Source: CFX2 sp014338005
GTDB taxonomy: Bacteria; Chloroflexota; Anaerolineae; Aggregatilineales; Phototrophicaceae
DNA: 64,000 bases
Assembly (NCBI GenBank): GCA_030263555.1
Contig: SZPE01000010.1
Coordinates: 11,464 to 75,463 of the forward strand
Reading direction: 5' to 3'
This document shows positions 8,120-16,711 of the stretch, piece by piece. A program made the position numbers and the translations under genes. The notes under the pieces are model-generated. The model did no database searches. It saw only the letters and a list, made by a program, of their open reading frames with translations, and had not been told where the DNA came from. Position 1 is the first letter of the stretch. Every line of letters starts with the position of its first letter.

Positions 8120-9385
8120 ATGAAACGTATCGGTTTGTTATTGATTCTGGCGCTGCTGGTGGCAGTCCCGGTATTTGCCCAGGAAGCGGCTGAAATTGAA
8201 CTCTTCTTCCACAGCGGGCGCGGCGAAGAGCGTGACGCCCTCAACGCTATCCTCGTCAACTTCAACGAATCGCAGAGCGACTATGTGGCCGTCGCCAAAG
8301 AACTGCCGGAAGGCTCGTACACCGACGCTGTGAATGCGGCGGCGCTGGCGAACGAACTGCCCTGCCTGCTCGACTTCGACGGCCCGACGCTGTACAGCTT
8401 CGCCTACCGGGGTTATATGCTGCCGATTGACGATTACGTGTCGGACGAACTCAAAGCCGACATCCTGCCGTCCATCATCGAGCAGGGGACGTACAACGGC
8501 AAGCTCTACAGCCTGGGCGTTTTTGAAAGCGGCCTGGCGATCTGGGGCAACAAGCAGTACCTCGAAACCGCTGGCGTGCGCATCCCGACGATTGACACCC
8601 CCTGGACGCTGGACGAATTTAACGCCGCGCTGGAAGCCCTCAGCCAGGTCGAAGGTGTGGAGTATGCGCTGGACCTGAAGATGAACTACGGCCAGGGCGA
8701 ATGGTTCACCTACGGCTTTTCGCCCATTTTGCAGAGCTTCGGCGGCGATCTGATTAATCGGGAAGATTACCAGAGCGCCGAAGGCGTGCTGAACGGCGAT
8801 GCGGGCGTGGCTTTTGGCGAGTGGTTCCAGAGCCTGTTCACCAACGGTTATACGACGGCCACCCCGCCGGACGATAACCTGTTTATTGACGGCAAGGCCG
8901 CGCTGAGCTTCGTCGGCCACTGGGAATTTAACCGCTACAGCGCCGCCCTGGGCGACAACCTGGTGCTGATCCCCATGCCGGACTTCGGTAGCGGCCCGGC
9001 GACCGGCAACGGCTCGTGGAACTGGGGCATCACCACCCAGTGCGCCAATCCTGACGGCGCGTGGGCGCTCCTGGAATTCATGCTCCAGCCGGATCAGATG
9101 ACCATCATGACCAAGGCCGCCGGGACCATTCCCAGCCGCATCAGCGTGCTGGAACAGGATGCCCGGTTTGCCGAAGGCGGCCCGATGAACGTTTACTTCC
9201 AGCAGTTGTTCGGCGGCGTGGCCGTTCCGCGCCCGCAGACCCCGGCTTACCCGGTAATCACGGCGGAGTTTGCCAAAGCGATTGATGAAATTGCTAAGGG
9301 CGGCGACGTGCAGGCCGCGCTGGACGCGGCGGTAGACGCGATTGAACGCAACATTGAGGAAAACAACGGCTACCAGGCACAGTAG
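8120..9385 (+). CDS. ABC transporter sugar-binding protein (family 1 type)
   Basis: The extracytoplasmic solute-binding component of a sugar ABC importer. It has 421 residues and a clear signal peptide (MKRIGLLLILALLVAVPVFA, then Q). The signal lacks a lipobox Cys, so the protein is probably released or otherwise held at the surface. The mature part has the family pattern IELFFHSGRGEE, then LPCLLDFDGPTLYSF, then GKAALSFVGHWEFNR. The ribosome binding site TAAGGAGAT is strong. The gene sits between the repressor and two permeases, and a terminator-like hairpin follows it. Confidence 0.92.
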   Translation: MKRIGLLLILALLVAVPVFAQEAAEIELFFHSGRGEERDALNAILVNFNESQSDYVAVAKELPEGSYTDAVNAAALANELPCLLDFDGPTLYSFAYRGYMLPIDDYVSDELKADILPSIIEQGTYNGKLYSLGVFESGLAIWGNKQYLETAGVRIPTIDTPWTLDEFNAALEALSQVEGVEYALDLKMNYGQGEWFTYGFSPILQSFGGDLINREDYQSAEGVLNGDAGVAFGEWFQSLFTNGYTTATPPDDNLFIDGKAALSFVGHWEFNRYSAALGDNLVLIPMPDFGSGPATGNGSWNWGITTQCANPDGAWALLEFMLQPDQMTIMTKAAGTIPSRISVLEQDARFAEGGPMNVYFQQLFGGVAVPRPQTPAYPVITAEFAKAIDEIAKGGDVQAALDAAVDAIERNIEENNGYQAQ

Positions 9386-9402
9386 CGGCTAACGACCGCT
9401 TG

Positions 9403-9430
9403 CGGGGAGGCTTCGGCCTCCCCGATTTTT
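9403..9430 (+). terminator. Hairpin with UUCG loop between binding protein and permease genes
   Basis: A perfect 9-bp stem CGGGGAGGC/GCCTCCCCG closes a TTCG tetraloop and is followed by ATTTTT. In this place it would act as a partial terminator and mRNA stabiliser, so that binding protein is made in excess over permeases. Confidence 0.85.
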
Positions 9431-9455
9431 CGATCGGATATGAGGAGTATCGGTC

Positions 9456-10586
9456 ATGGCCGTTCATGTAAAGGTCCGTTCAGGCGGCTTGCAGAGGCGT
9501 GAAAGGTATCTCGCCTATGGGATGATGGCCCCCGCCGCCGTACTGCTGATTCTGTTTTTAATCGTGCCGTTTGTCATGGCATTCGGCCTCAGCTTCACCA
9601 ACCAGTCGTTAGTGCCGCCGCTGGAGACGGTCGTAGATGAAACCACCGGCGAAACCGTCCAGCGCCAGAAGCCTCCGGATTTCATCGGCACGGATAATTA
9701 CCAAAATTTGCTCCGCATTCACATTTTTACGATGGAGCCGCTGGTAGACGAACAAACCGGCGAAGTGCTGCGCGACGAGGCGGGCGGCATCCAATATGAA
9801 CGCGCGCGCACGTACCTGCGCCCGGAACGCCTGGAAGAACTGTTCCAGATTGACCTGTTCGGCACGCGCTATCTGGTCGGCGCGGGCGATGCTTCGTTTT
9901 ACCGTTCGCTGCTGAATATTTTCGAGTTCGTCATCATCGTCGTGCCGGTGCAAACCAGCCTGGCGCTTTTCCTGGCGATGCTGGTCAACCAGAAGATACG
10001 CGGCGCGAACGTCTTTCGCACCATCTATTTCAGCCCGGTCGTCACGGCGATGGCGATTGTCGCCGTGCTGTGGTTTTTCCTGTACAACCCCAGCGACGGC
10101 TTAATCAACAACTTCCTGAAGGTTTTTAACATTGGGCCGTTCCAGTGGCTCGAACACCCGGCCTCGGCGCTGATCGCCATCATCATCATGTCTATCTGGC
10201 AGGGCGTTGGTTTCCAGATGGTCATCTACCTGGCCGGCCTGCAAGAGATTTCTGAAGACCTGTACGAAGCCGCTTCGATTGACGGCGCGAATCGTATCCA
10301 GCAGTTTCGTTTTGTGACGCTGCCCAGCCTGCGGAATACTACCCTGTTCGTCGCCATCAGCACCACCATTCTGGCTTTCAAGCTGTTCGTGCAGGTGGAC
10401 GTGATGACCTTCGGGCGCGGCGGGCCGGAAAACGCCACCATCACGCCGATTCTGCACATGGTCAATGAAGGCTTCCGCAGCGCGCAGCGGGTCGGCTACG
10501 CGGCGGCGATTGCCGTCGTGTTCGTGCTGATCGTGCTGGCTATTTCGCTCATCCAACGCCGCGTTTTATCGTATGGGGATCACTGA
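9456..10586 (+). CDS. ABC sugar transporter permease, MalF type
   Basis: The first integral-membrane subunit of the importer, with 376 residues and about six transmembrane helices. The binding-protein-dependent transport motif is ISEDLYEAASIDGANRIQQF (about residues 265-285), which contacts the ATPase. An inserted extracytoplasmic loop between helices 1 and 2 (about residues 50-145, containing VVDETTGETVQRQKPPDF) makes it longer than average MalF/UgpA-like permeases. No ATPase gene lies in the operon, so a shared MsmK-like ATPase elsewhere is likely. The gene begins 2 nt before the next permease pairing and is preceded by GAGGAGTATCGGTC. Confidence 0.93.
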   Translation: MAVHVKVRSGGLQRRERYLAYGMMAPAAVLLILFLIVPFVMAFGLSFTNQSLVPPLETVVDETTGETVQRQKPPDFIGTDNYQNLLRIHIFTMEPLVDEQTGEVLRDEAGGIQYERARTYLRPERLEELFQIDLFGTRYLVGAGDASFYRSLLNIFEFVIIVVPVQTSLALFLAMLVNQKIRGANVFRTIYFSPVVTAMAIVAVLWFFLYNPSDGLINNFLKVFNIGPFQWLEHPASALIAIIIMSIWQGVGFQMVIYLAGLQEISEDLYEAASIDGANRIQQFRFVTLPSLRNTTLFVAISTTILAFKLFVQVDVMTFGRGGPENATITPILHMVNEGFRSAQRVGYAAAIAVVFVLIVLAISLIQRRVLSYGDH

Positions 10587-10588
10587 CT

Positions 10589-11563
10589 ATGGCGACGACC
10601 CTCGAATATACTCAATCGTCGGAGGCGCGGGCGCTGGAACGCCGCGCCTGGATACGCAAGGTGGTTTTTTACACCCTCGATTATGGTTTGATGATTTTCC
10701 TGGCGCTTTTTTTCCTGTTCCCCATCGTCGTGATGGTGGTATCGTCGGTCAAGCCGGACGACATCATCACCGCCGATATGCGGTCATTAAATGCCTTCAT
10801 CCCGCGCGAGTTCACGACGGCCAACTTTTCCTGCCCGGATTACCAGTCGCCGGGCAGCCTGTGTTCGCCGAGACCGGGCGAAAACCCCGGCCTGTTCGAG
10901 CGCCTGCCGTTCGGGAAGATTTTCTTCAACACGATTTTCGTAACCACCTCGATTGTGGTCGGCGGGCTGCTCATCAACAGCATGGCGGCCTACGCGCTGG
11001 CGCGGCTGGACTGGCCGGGGCGTCGAATCGTCCTCACCATCATCATCGCGCTCATCATCATCCCATTCGAGTCTATCGCTGTGCCGCTGCTGCTGATCGT
11101 GCGCGAGCTGCCCTGGTTCACCGGCCCGAACTGGTTGAACACCTACCACGTGCAGATCATCCCCTTCATGGCGGACGCCTTTTCGATCTTTCTCTTTTAC
11201 CAGTTTTTCATCGGCATTCCTAAGGATTTTGATGAGGCAGCGCGGGTGGACGGCGCCAGCGGTTTCACCATCTACAGCCGGATCATCGTGCCGCTGTCGC
11301 GCCCGGTTTTTGCCACCGTCGCCATCCTGCAATTTCTGGCTTACTGGGGCGCGTACCTGTGGCCGCTGATGGCGACCGCTTCCGGCGGGTTTGATATTCA
11401 GCCGCTGCCGGTCGCTATGCAGGTCTTTTTTGGGCAGGCCCCGCGCCAGTGGGGGGATGTGATGGCCTTCGCGTCGCTGGCGACCGTTCCGGTGCTGATC
11501 GTCTTTTTGCTGTTCCAAAAGTGGTTCGTCCAAAGCGTCGCATCGGCAGGGGTTAAGGGGTGA
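10589..11563 (+). CDS. ABC sugar transporter permease, MalG type
   Basis: The second permease, with 324 residues and about six transmembrane helices. The EAA motif appears as PKDFDEAARVDGASGFTIYS (about residues 210-230). The family tail FLLFQKWFVQSVASAGVKG ends the protein. It starts 2 nt after the MalF-type gene, so translation is coupled. A periplasmic insertion near residues 68-105, containing CPDYQSPGSLC, carries two Cys that could form a disulfide. This mirrors the insertion in the partner permease. Together they form the channel for the sugar delivered by the protein at 8120-9385. Confidence 0.93.
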   Translation: MATTLEYTQSSEARALERRAWIRKVVFYTLDYGLMIFLALFFLFPIVVMVVSSVKPDDIITADMRSLNAFIPREFTTANFSCPDYQSPGSLCSPRPGENPGLFERLPFGKIFFNTIFVTTSIVVGGLLINSMAAYALARLDWPGRRIVLTIIIALIIIPFESIAVPLLLIVRELPWFTGPNWLNTYHVQIIPFMADAFSIFLFYQFFIGIPKDFDEAARVDGASGFTIYSRIIVPLSRPVFATVAILQFLAYWGAYLWPLMATASGGFDIQPLPVAMQVFFGQAPRQWGDVMAFASLATVPVLIVFLLFQKWFVQSVASAGVKG

Positions 11564-11590
11564 TCGCGTTTGGGGGAACTCTCGAAACGG

Positions 11591-11610
11591 GGCGCGCCTG
11601 TGCGCCTTTT
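11591..11610 (+). terminator. Weak intra-operon hairpin
   Basis: GGCGC (11591-11595) and GCGCC (11602-11606) around a six-base loop are followed by TTTT. The stem is short. It may lower expression of the two enzyme genes relative to the transporter. Confidence 0.35.
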
Positions 11611-11635
11611 GGGCCTGAATCGTTGAGGGCAAAAC

Positions 11636-12604
11636 ATGGCGCTTCACCTTTCTGATAAATGGGTCTGGGATTTCTGGTTCGCTCAGGATGGCCCGGATAC
11701 GCATCTGTTTTATTTGCAGGCCGACCGCGCGTTAAAAGATGAAAGACTCCGCCACTGGAACGTGTCGGTCGGCCATGCTGTATCGCAGGATTTACACCAT
11801 TGGGAAGTGCTGCCGGACGCGCTGCGCCCCAGTGCCGGCCAACCGGACGCTTTCGACAGCTATACCACCTGGACGGGCAGCATCGTCCGGCACGAAAGCC
11901 GGTGGTATATGTTCTACACCGGCGGCAGACGGTCGGAAAACGGCCTGGTGCAGCGCATCGGGCTGGCGACCTCCGATGACCTGCTGCGCTGGCACAAATA
12001 CCCGGCCAATCCGGTCATCACTGCCGACCCGCGCTGGTACGAACTGCTGGATTTAAACGTCTGGCATGACCAGGCCTGGCGCGATCCGTGTGTTTTCCGG
12101 CATCCCGAAACCGGCCAGTTTCACGCTTTTATCACCGCCCGCGCCAAAAGCGGCCCGCCGGACGCGCGCGGCGTCATCGGCCATGCCGTTTCGAGCGACC
12201 TGCTGCACTGGGAGGTGCAGCCGCCCGTCACCGAGCCGGGCGAGTTCGGCCATATGGAAGTGCCGCAGTGGGTGGCGATAAATGGACGGTATTACCTGCT
12301 GTTCTGCGTGCCGGGCGAACACGCCTCGCAGGCGCGGCGCGCCCGCCTGGGCGACCAGCCAACCACCGGCACGCACTATCTGGCCGCCGACAGCCCGCTT
12401 GGCCCGTACCGCTATTTGACGGATACCTTCCTGGCGGGCGACCGGGCCGGGAGCCTGTATTCCGGCAAGCTGGTACAGGACGGCGCCGGTCGGTGGATGT
12501 TTATGGCTTTCCGCAATTTTAATGATGAGGGCGCGTTCATCGGAGACATCACCGACCCGATGCCGCTGCGGGTCGAACCCGACGGGCGGCTGATGATAGG
12601 ATGA
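11636..12604 (+). CDS. GH32/GH68-like beta-fructosidase-type glycoside hydrolase
   Basis: This 322-residue single-domain protein has a five-bladed-propeller hydrolase pattern. An N-terminal Asp in KWVWDFWF stands where GH32 has its nucleophile. WRDPCVF is the RDP motif, and HMEVPQW supplies the acid/base Glu. The strand pairs GHAVSQDLHHWEVLPDAL and GHAVSSDLLHWEV are typical of GH32 and related clans. It lacks the C-terminal beta-sandwich of classical invertases and any signal peptide, so it should act in the cytoplasm. Next to amylosucrase and a sugar importer, hydrolysis of sucrose or short fructans is the best guess. A GH43-like or phosphorylase role is possible. Confidence 0.72.
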   Translation: MALHLSDKWVWDFWFAQDGPDTHLFYLQADRALKDERLRHWNVSVGHAVSQDLHHWEVLPDALRPSAGQPDAFDSYTTWTGSIVRHESRWYMFYTGGRRSENGLVQRIGLATSDDLLRWHKYPANPVITADPRWYELLDLNVWHDQAWRDPCVFRHPETGQFHAFITARAKSGPPDARGVIGHAVSSDLLHWEVQPPVTEPGEFGHMEVPQWVAINGRYYLLFCVPGEHASQARRARLGDQPTTGTHYLAADSPLGPYRYLTDTFLAGDRAGSLYSGKLVQDGAGRWMFMAFRNFNDEGAFIGDITDPMPLRVEPDGRLMIG

Positions 12605-12628
12605 CGGCTATTGAAATGATAAAATGAC

Positions 12629-14551
12629 ATGATGGACGATAACCACTGGCTGAACCAACAGGCGCGCCTGTCACTCGACCGGCTGCTGCCGCGTATAGAG
12701 CCGCTTTTGAAGGCCGACAGCGAGCGTTTCATCGAACGGCTGCGGGCGTTTTTCCCGGCCATTTTCGGCCATCTGCACGCCCTGTACGGGACGCGCTACG
12801 ACTTTTTTTATCACCTGGAGCAAATTCTGGCGACGGCAGCCCGCTGTTATGCCGCCCGCGCCACCGACCTGAAGGCCCTGGACGCCCGGCGCGAAGCCGA
12901 CCCGCGCTGGTTTAAATCCGAGCAAATGGTAGGCGGCGTCGTTTATGTAGACCTGTTCGCCGGCACGCTGCAAGGCGTGCGCGAAAAAATCCCCTATTTC
13001 ACCGAATTGGGGTTAACCTACCTGCACCTGATGCCCCTGTTCCTGTCCCCGGAGCAGAACAACGACGGCGGTTACGCGGTCAGCGATTACCGCACGGTCG
13101 CCCCACGCCTGGGGACGATGGCCGAACTGGAAACCCTGGCCCGCGAACTGCGCCAAAACGGCATCAGCCTGGTGCTGGATTTTGTCTTTAACCACACATC
13201 GGACGAACATGCATGGGCGCGGCGGGCGCTGGCCGGGGATGAAATTTTCCAGGATTATTATTATATGTTCGCCGACCGGGCGCTGCCCGACCAGTACGAG
13301 CGCAACCTGCGCGAAATTTTCCCCGATCAGGCGCCGGGTAATTTCACTTTCCGGCCTGAAATCGGCAAATGGGTCTGGACGACTTTCAACCGCTTCCAGT
13401 GGGACTTGAATTACAGCAATCCGGCGGTGTTTAACGCCATGCTGGACGAAATGCTGTCCCTTGCCAATATCGGCGTGGAAATCCTGCGGCTGGACGCGGT
13501 GGCCTTCATCTGGAAGCAGATGGGGACAAGCTGCGAAAATCTGCCCCAGGCGCACCGGATCATCCGCGCCTACAATGCGCTGGTGCAGGTGGCGGCGCCG
13601 GCCATGCTGTTTAAGTCGGAGGCCATCGTCCACCCGGATAACGTCGCCAGTTACATCAGCCGGGAGGAATGCCCGATCTCCTACAACCCGACGCTGATGG
13701 CGCTGCTGTGGGAGGCGCTGGCGACCCGCGAGGTCAAACTGCTGCGCCATTCCATGAGCAAACGTTTTGCCCTGCCGGACGACTGCGCCTGGGTCAACTA
13801 TGTGCGCTGCCACGATGACATCGGCTGGACGTTTGCGGATGAGGATGCCGCCTGGGTGTGGATTAACGGCTTCGACCACCGCCAGTTTTTGAACGCCTTT
13901 TACATCGGGCGTTTTCCCGGCAGTTTTGCTGCCGGGCTGCCGTTTAATTACAACCCGGTCAACCAGGATATGCGTATTTCCGGCACGGCAGCCTCGCTGG
14001 CCGGGCTGGAGCAGGCGATCAAACAAAACGATGCGCTGCTTACAGATCATGCCCTCAAACGACTGGCGCTGATTCACAGCGTCATCCTCAGCGCCGGCGG
14101 CATCCCGCTGATTTACCTGGGAGACGAGATCGCCACACTCAACGACTACAGCTATCAGTCCGACCCGGCTAAACAGTCCGACAGCCGGTGGGTGCATCGC
14201 CCGCGCTTCGACTGGGCGCGCGCCGAACGCCGGCACGACCCTGCCACCGTCGAAGGGCGTCTGTTCCACACCTTGCTGCATTTAATCCGCCTTCGCAAGC
14301 GCACTCCGGCTTTTGGGGGCGGCAAAACCATCTTTTTCGACTGCGGCAGCCCGCACGTGCTGGCGTATTACTGTGATGAAACCATTTTGGTGCTGGCGAA
14401 TTTCTCCGAACGCGAGCAGATTGTCAACCAGGGAACGCTGATCGCCAGCCTGCCGGAAGTTGTTACCGATCTGGTGAGCGGCCAGCCGGTGGATGCGGCG
14501 CACGAGATTCGCCTTGCGCCTTATCAGTTTATGTGGCTGGCTGTATCATAA
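12629..14551 (+). CDS. ams: Amylosucrase (GH13 subfamily 4)
   Basis: Amylosucrase turns sucrose into fructose plus alpha-1,4-glucan. The 640-residue protein follows Neisseria-type amylosucrase closely. It has an N-terminal helical domain, then GGVVYVDLFAGTLQGV, FNHTSDEHAWARRA, LREIFPDQAPGNF and FNRFQWDLNYSNP. The catalytic triad lies in LRLDAVAFIW (nucleophile Asp), FKSEAIVHP (acid/base Glu) and RCHDDIGWTFADEDA (Asp), and the C-terminal beta domain ends with LAPYQFMWL. No signal peptide is present. It is the last gene of the LacI operon and would act on imported sucrose. Sucrose hydrolase is the main alternative, but the match to amylosucrase is strong. The Shine-Dalgarno sequence is poor. 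Confidence 0.9.
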   Translation: MMDDNHWLNQQARLSLDRLLPRIEPLLKADSERFIERLRAFFPAIFGHLHALYGTRYDFFYHLEQILATAARCYAARATDLKALDARREADPRWFKSEQMVGGVVYVDLFAGTLQGVREKIPYFTELGLTYLHLMPLFLSPEQNNDGGYAVSDYRTVAPRLGTMAELETLARELRQNGISLVLDFVFNHTSDEHAWARRALAGDEIFQDYYYMFADRALPDQYERNLREIFPDQAPGNFTFRPEIGKWVWTTFNRFQWDLNYSNPAVFNAMLDEMLSLANIGVEILRLDAVAFIWKQMGTSCENLPQAHRIIRAYNALVQVAAPAMLFKSEAIVHPDNVASYISREECPISYNPTLMALLWEALATREVKLLRHSMSKRFALPDDCAWVNYVRCHDDIGWTFADEDAAWVWINGFDHRQFLNAFYIGRFPGSFAAGLPFNYNPVNQDMRISGTAASLAGLEQAIKQNDALLTDHALKRLALIHSVILSAGGIPLIYLGDEIATLNDYSYQSDPAKQSDSRWVHRPRFDWARAERRHDPATVEGRLFHTLLHLIRLRKRTPAFGGGKTIFFDCGSPHVLAYYCDETILVLANFSEREQIVNQGTLIASLPEVVTDLVSGQPVDAAHEIRLAPYQFMWLAVS

Positions 14552-14558
14552 ACACCCC

Positions 14559-14598
14559 CGAACCGGCGGCGCGCACTACTTGACCGCCGGTTCGTTTT
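14559..14598 (+). terminator. Rho-independent terminator of the sucrose-type operon
   Basis: An 11-bp perfect stem CGAACCGGCGG/CCGCCGGTTCG with a 14-base loop is followed by TTTT, 8 bp after the amylosucrase stop codon. Confidence 0.85.
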
Positions 14599-14635
14599 CG
14601 GCATAATGTGAAGTATCGTTATGGATGGGGTTGGA

Positions 14636-15559
14636 ATGATGAGCGAGCCGGTTTACCATGCGTTTCTGGCGTCGGAAGAAGGGATAACAGCCGGTCAGGA
14701 ATTTTCGATCAGCGGGGTGCTGGATGCCGGACGCCCGGCTTTTTTGATCGGCAGCGACCCCCGCTCTCATGTGCAGGTGGACGGGGCGGACGCCTCGCAC
14801 GCGATAATCATCCGGCGGCAGAGCGCCTATTTCATTCAGCCGCGTTTCCCCGGCCAGCGCGTGCAGGTGAATGGAAAAACCATCAGCGGGCCGACCTGCC
14901 TGCTGCCCGGCGACCGGGTGCAGATCGGGACGGCGGCGCTGCGCTTCGAGCAGGACGAGCGCCCGCCTTCCGTGACGATGCCTCAGCCATCGCCTGCGCC
15001 TCAACCGCCGCCCGCCCGGACGGTGGTTTATTTCCCGGCGCAGCCCGCCGCTGCGGCGGCCTTACAGCCGGCAGCCGCGCCCGCCGTGTATCACCCGCCG
15101 GCAGCGCAAACGGGCGGGGTGAATATCATGAGTCTGGTGCTGGGGCTGGTCGCCATCCTGGCGATTATCGGCGGGGTGGGTTACGGGCTGGTGAGCGGGG
15201 TGGGCAGCGCCGCGCCCGCCGGTGAAGTGAACTTCGCCTACAACGACGGCAACGTGACGCTGCTGATGTTCGAGGCACAGTGGTGTACTTACTGCCCGCA
15301 GCAGAAGCCGATTGTGCGGGCGCTGGCCGAACAGTACCGGGGTGATGTTTACGTGGAGTACGTGGATATTGACGTGCCGGCCAACAGCGGCCTGGTGGCG
15401 CGTTTTGGCGCGCGCGCCGTCCCGTTGATCGTCATCATCAACGACCAGGGGCAGACGACCGCCACCTTTCGAGGGCTGACGAGCGAGCGCAACCTGCGCG
15501 CCGGCATTGACCAGGCGCTCAAGGAATCCACCGGCGGGGCGGCCAGCCAGCGCGGTTGA
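14636..15559 (+). CDS. FHA domain - transmembrane - thioredoxin fusion protein
   Basis: The protein has 307 residues in three parts. Residues about 25-105 form a forkhead-associated (phosphothreonine-binding) domain, with FLIGSDPRSHV, ASHAIII, VNGKTI and LLPGDRVQIG. Residues 110-160 are a Pro/Ala-rich linker. A single transmembrane helix lies at about 163-187, and a thioredoxin-like domain follows with active site WCTYC at 216-220 and cis-Pro in ARAVPLIVI. The predicted topology puts the FHA domain in the cytoplasm and the thiol-redox domain outside. Starts at 14621, 14636 and 14639 are all in frame. 14636 is preferred because GGGG lies at the right distance. The fusion is unusual and its partners are unknown. 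Confidence 0.8.
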   Translation: MMSEPVYHAFLASEEGITAGQEFSISGVLDAGRPAFLIGSDPRSHVQVDGADASHAIIIRRQSAYFIQPRFPGQRVQVNGKTISGPTCLLPGDRVQIGTAALRFEQDERPPSVTMPQPSPAPQPPPARTVVYFPAQPAAAAALQPAAAPAVYHPPAAQTGGVNIMSLVLGLVAILAIIGGVGYGLVSGVGSAAPAGEVNFAYNDGNVTLLMFEAQWCTYCPQQKPIVRALAEQYRGDVYVEYVDIDVPANSGLVARFGARAVPLIVIINDQGQTTATFRGLTSERNLRAGIDQALKESTGGAASQRG

Positions 15560-15617
15560 AACCACACCGGAGAGGAAAAATTTCCGGCCAGAATCGAGAT
15601 TCGCGTTATAATCACCA

Positions 15618-15643
15618 GTCGGGTTCTTCGCCCGGCTTTTTTT
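15618..15643 (+). terminator. Rho-independent terminator after the FHA-thioredoxin gene
   Basis: A 6-bp stem containing one G-T pair (15618-15623 with 15631-15636) and a 7-base loop are followed by seven T residues. Confidence 0.75.
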
Positions 15644-15667
15644 GATTGTGATACAGGAATGCCGCGC

Positions 15668-15991
15668 ATGGTGAAGTTCATGATTATGTTCCTCAAACCG
15701 GCTGACCGGGAGGCCTTTGAAACCGCCTATAACGACCTGCTCGCCCTCATTGAACGAATGCCGGATGTCATCCGGCGGCAGGTTGTGCATGTCAACGGCG
15801 GGCCGACCGGCTACCCTATGTACGACCGCATTCTCGAAATCTATTTTGAGGACATGCCGGCTTTGATCGGCTCGCTCAAGTCCCGCGCCGGGCAGGAAGC
15901 CGGCGGCGAGCTGGCGAAACGCTTTCCCGCCCGTTCGTATGAAGCCCTGTTCGCGGAAGTTTATGAAGAAGCCGGCGGCAGAACAGAATAG
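15668..15991 (+). CDS. EthD-family protein (dimeric alpha/beta barrel)
   Basis: A small 107-residue protein with the EthD fold pattern: MVKFMIMFLKPADREAFETAY at the start, then RRQVVHVNGGPTGYP and LEIYFEDMPALIGSLKS. EthD-like proteins are ferredoxin-like dimers, some tied to degradation pathways, and the exact chemistry is often unknown. The ATG at 15668 is chosen over 15659 because AGGA at 15655-15658 then sits 9 nt upstream. It lies between a terminator and xpt and probably has its own promoter (a TATAAT occurs at 15607-15612, upstream of the terminator). No partner gene tells its substrate. Confidence 0.75.
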   Translation: MVKFMIMFLKPADREAFETAYNDLLALIERMPDVIRRQVVHVNGGPTGYPMYDRILEIYFEDMPALIGSLKSRAGQEAGGELAKRFPARSYEALFAEVYEEAGGRTE

Positions 15992-16051
15992 GTTTATCGG
16001 CGAGGGCAGATTTCTAAAACCGCCCCCGCGCCAACCCAATCGAGGATAAAA

Positions 16052-16630
16052 ATGCAAGCCCTGAAAGAACGAATTCTGGCCGAGGGGCAGAACCTCGGCA
16101 GCGGCATTCTGAAGATTGACAGCTTGCTCAATCACCAGATTTACCCTGACCTGATGATGGAGATGGGGCGGGAGATGGCGAAATTGTTCGAGGGCGTCAA
16201 GGTTGACCGCATCCTCACCGCCGAAATCTCCGGCATCGCCCCGGCGCTGACGACGGCGGTTGTGCTGGGTGTGCCGGTCGTGTATGCCCGCAAGCTCAAG
16301 CCGATCACGATGGCCGGCCCGGTCTACCTGGAAACCGCCCCCAGCCACACCAAAGGCGGCGAGGTGAACCTGCTGGTTTCGGCGGAATTTTTACATGCCG
16401 GCGAGGATGTCCTCATCATTGACGATTTCCTGGCGACCGGTAAAACCATCATGGCGCTGGCGCGCATGGTCAAAAGCGCCCGCAGCAATCTGATCGGCAT
16501 CGGCGTGGTGGTGGAAAAAACCTTTGAAGGCGGGCGGGAGATCGTCAGCAAGGCCGGTTTTGACTGCCCCATCCGTGCGCTGGCGACCATCGTCAATATG
16601 GATGACGGCAAAATCGTCTTTGCGGAATAG
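16052..16630 (+). CDS. xpt: Xanthine phosphoribosyltransferase
   Basis: Xpt salvages xanthine to XMP using PRPP, in the cytoplasm. The 192-residue product has the usual Xpt length. Its PRPP loop is VLIIDDFLATGKTIMAL (about residues 123-139), and it has Xpt-type motifs ILKIDSLLNHQIYPDLM near the N-terminus and ETAPSHTKGGEV. The ribosome binding site GAGGAT sits 5-9 nt before ATG. XMP is the substrate of guaA, which lies 0.7 kb downstream. A guanine riboswitch often precedes xpt, but only 60 bp separate it from the previous gene and no such aptamer is visible. Confidence 0.94.
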   Translation: MQALKERILAEGQNLGSGILKIDSLLNHQIYPDLMMEMGREMAKLFEGVKVDRILTAEISGIAPALTTAVVLGVPVVYARKLKPITMAGPVYLETAPSHTKGGEVNLLVSAEFLHAGEDVLIIDDFLATGKTIMALARMVKSARSNLIGIGVVVEKTFEGGREIVSKAGFDCPIRALATIVNMDDGKIVFAE

Positions 16631-16711
16631 ACCGGAAGGCCGGCTGCGCGCGCGCCGGAAACCAGTATGATGACCAATGGTTTTCCATATCAACGCGAAG
16701 GGATCAACTGC

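Noticed and set aside
10573..11223. A 216-codon plus-strand frame overlapping the MalG-type permease
   Set aside because: Out of frame with the clear permease sequence. It is rich in His, Arg and Pro with no helix pattern.
15991..16052. Guanine riboswitch before xpt
   Set aside because: Only 60 bp are available and no aptamer-like three-way junction core is visible. The guaA upstream region is likewise taken by a terminator and a ribosome binding site.
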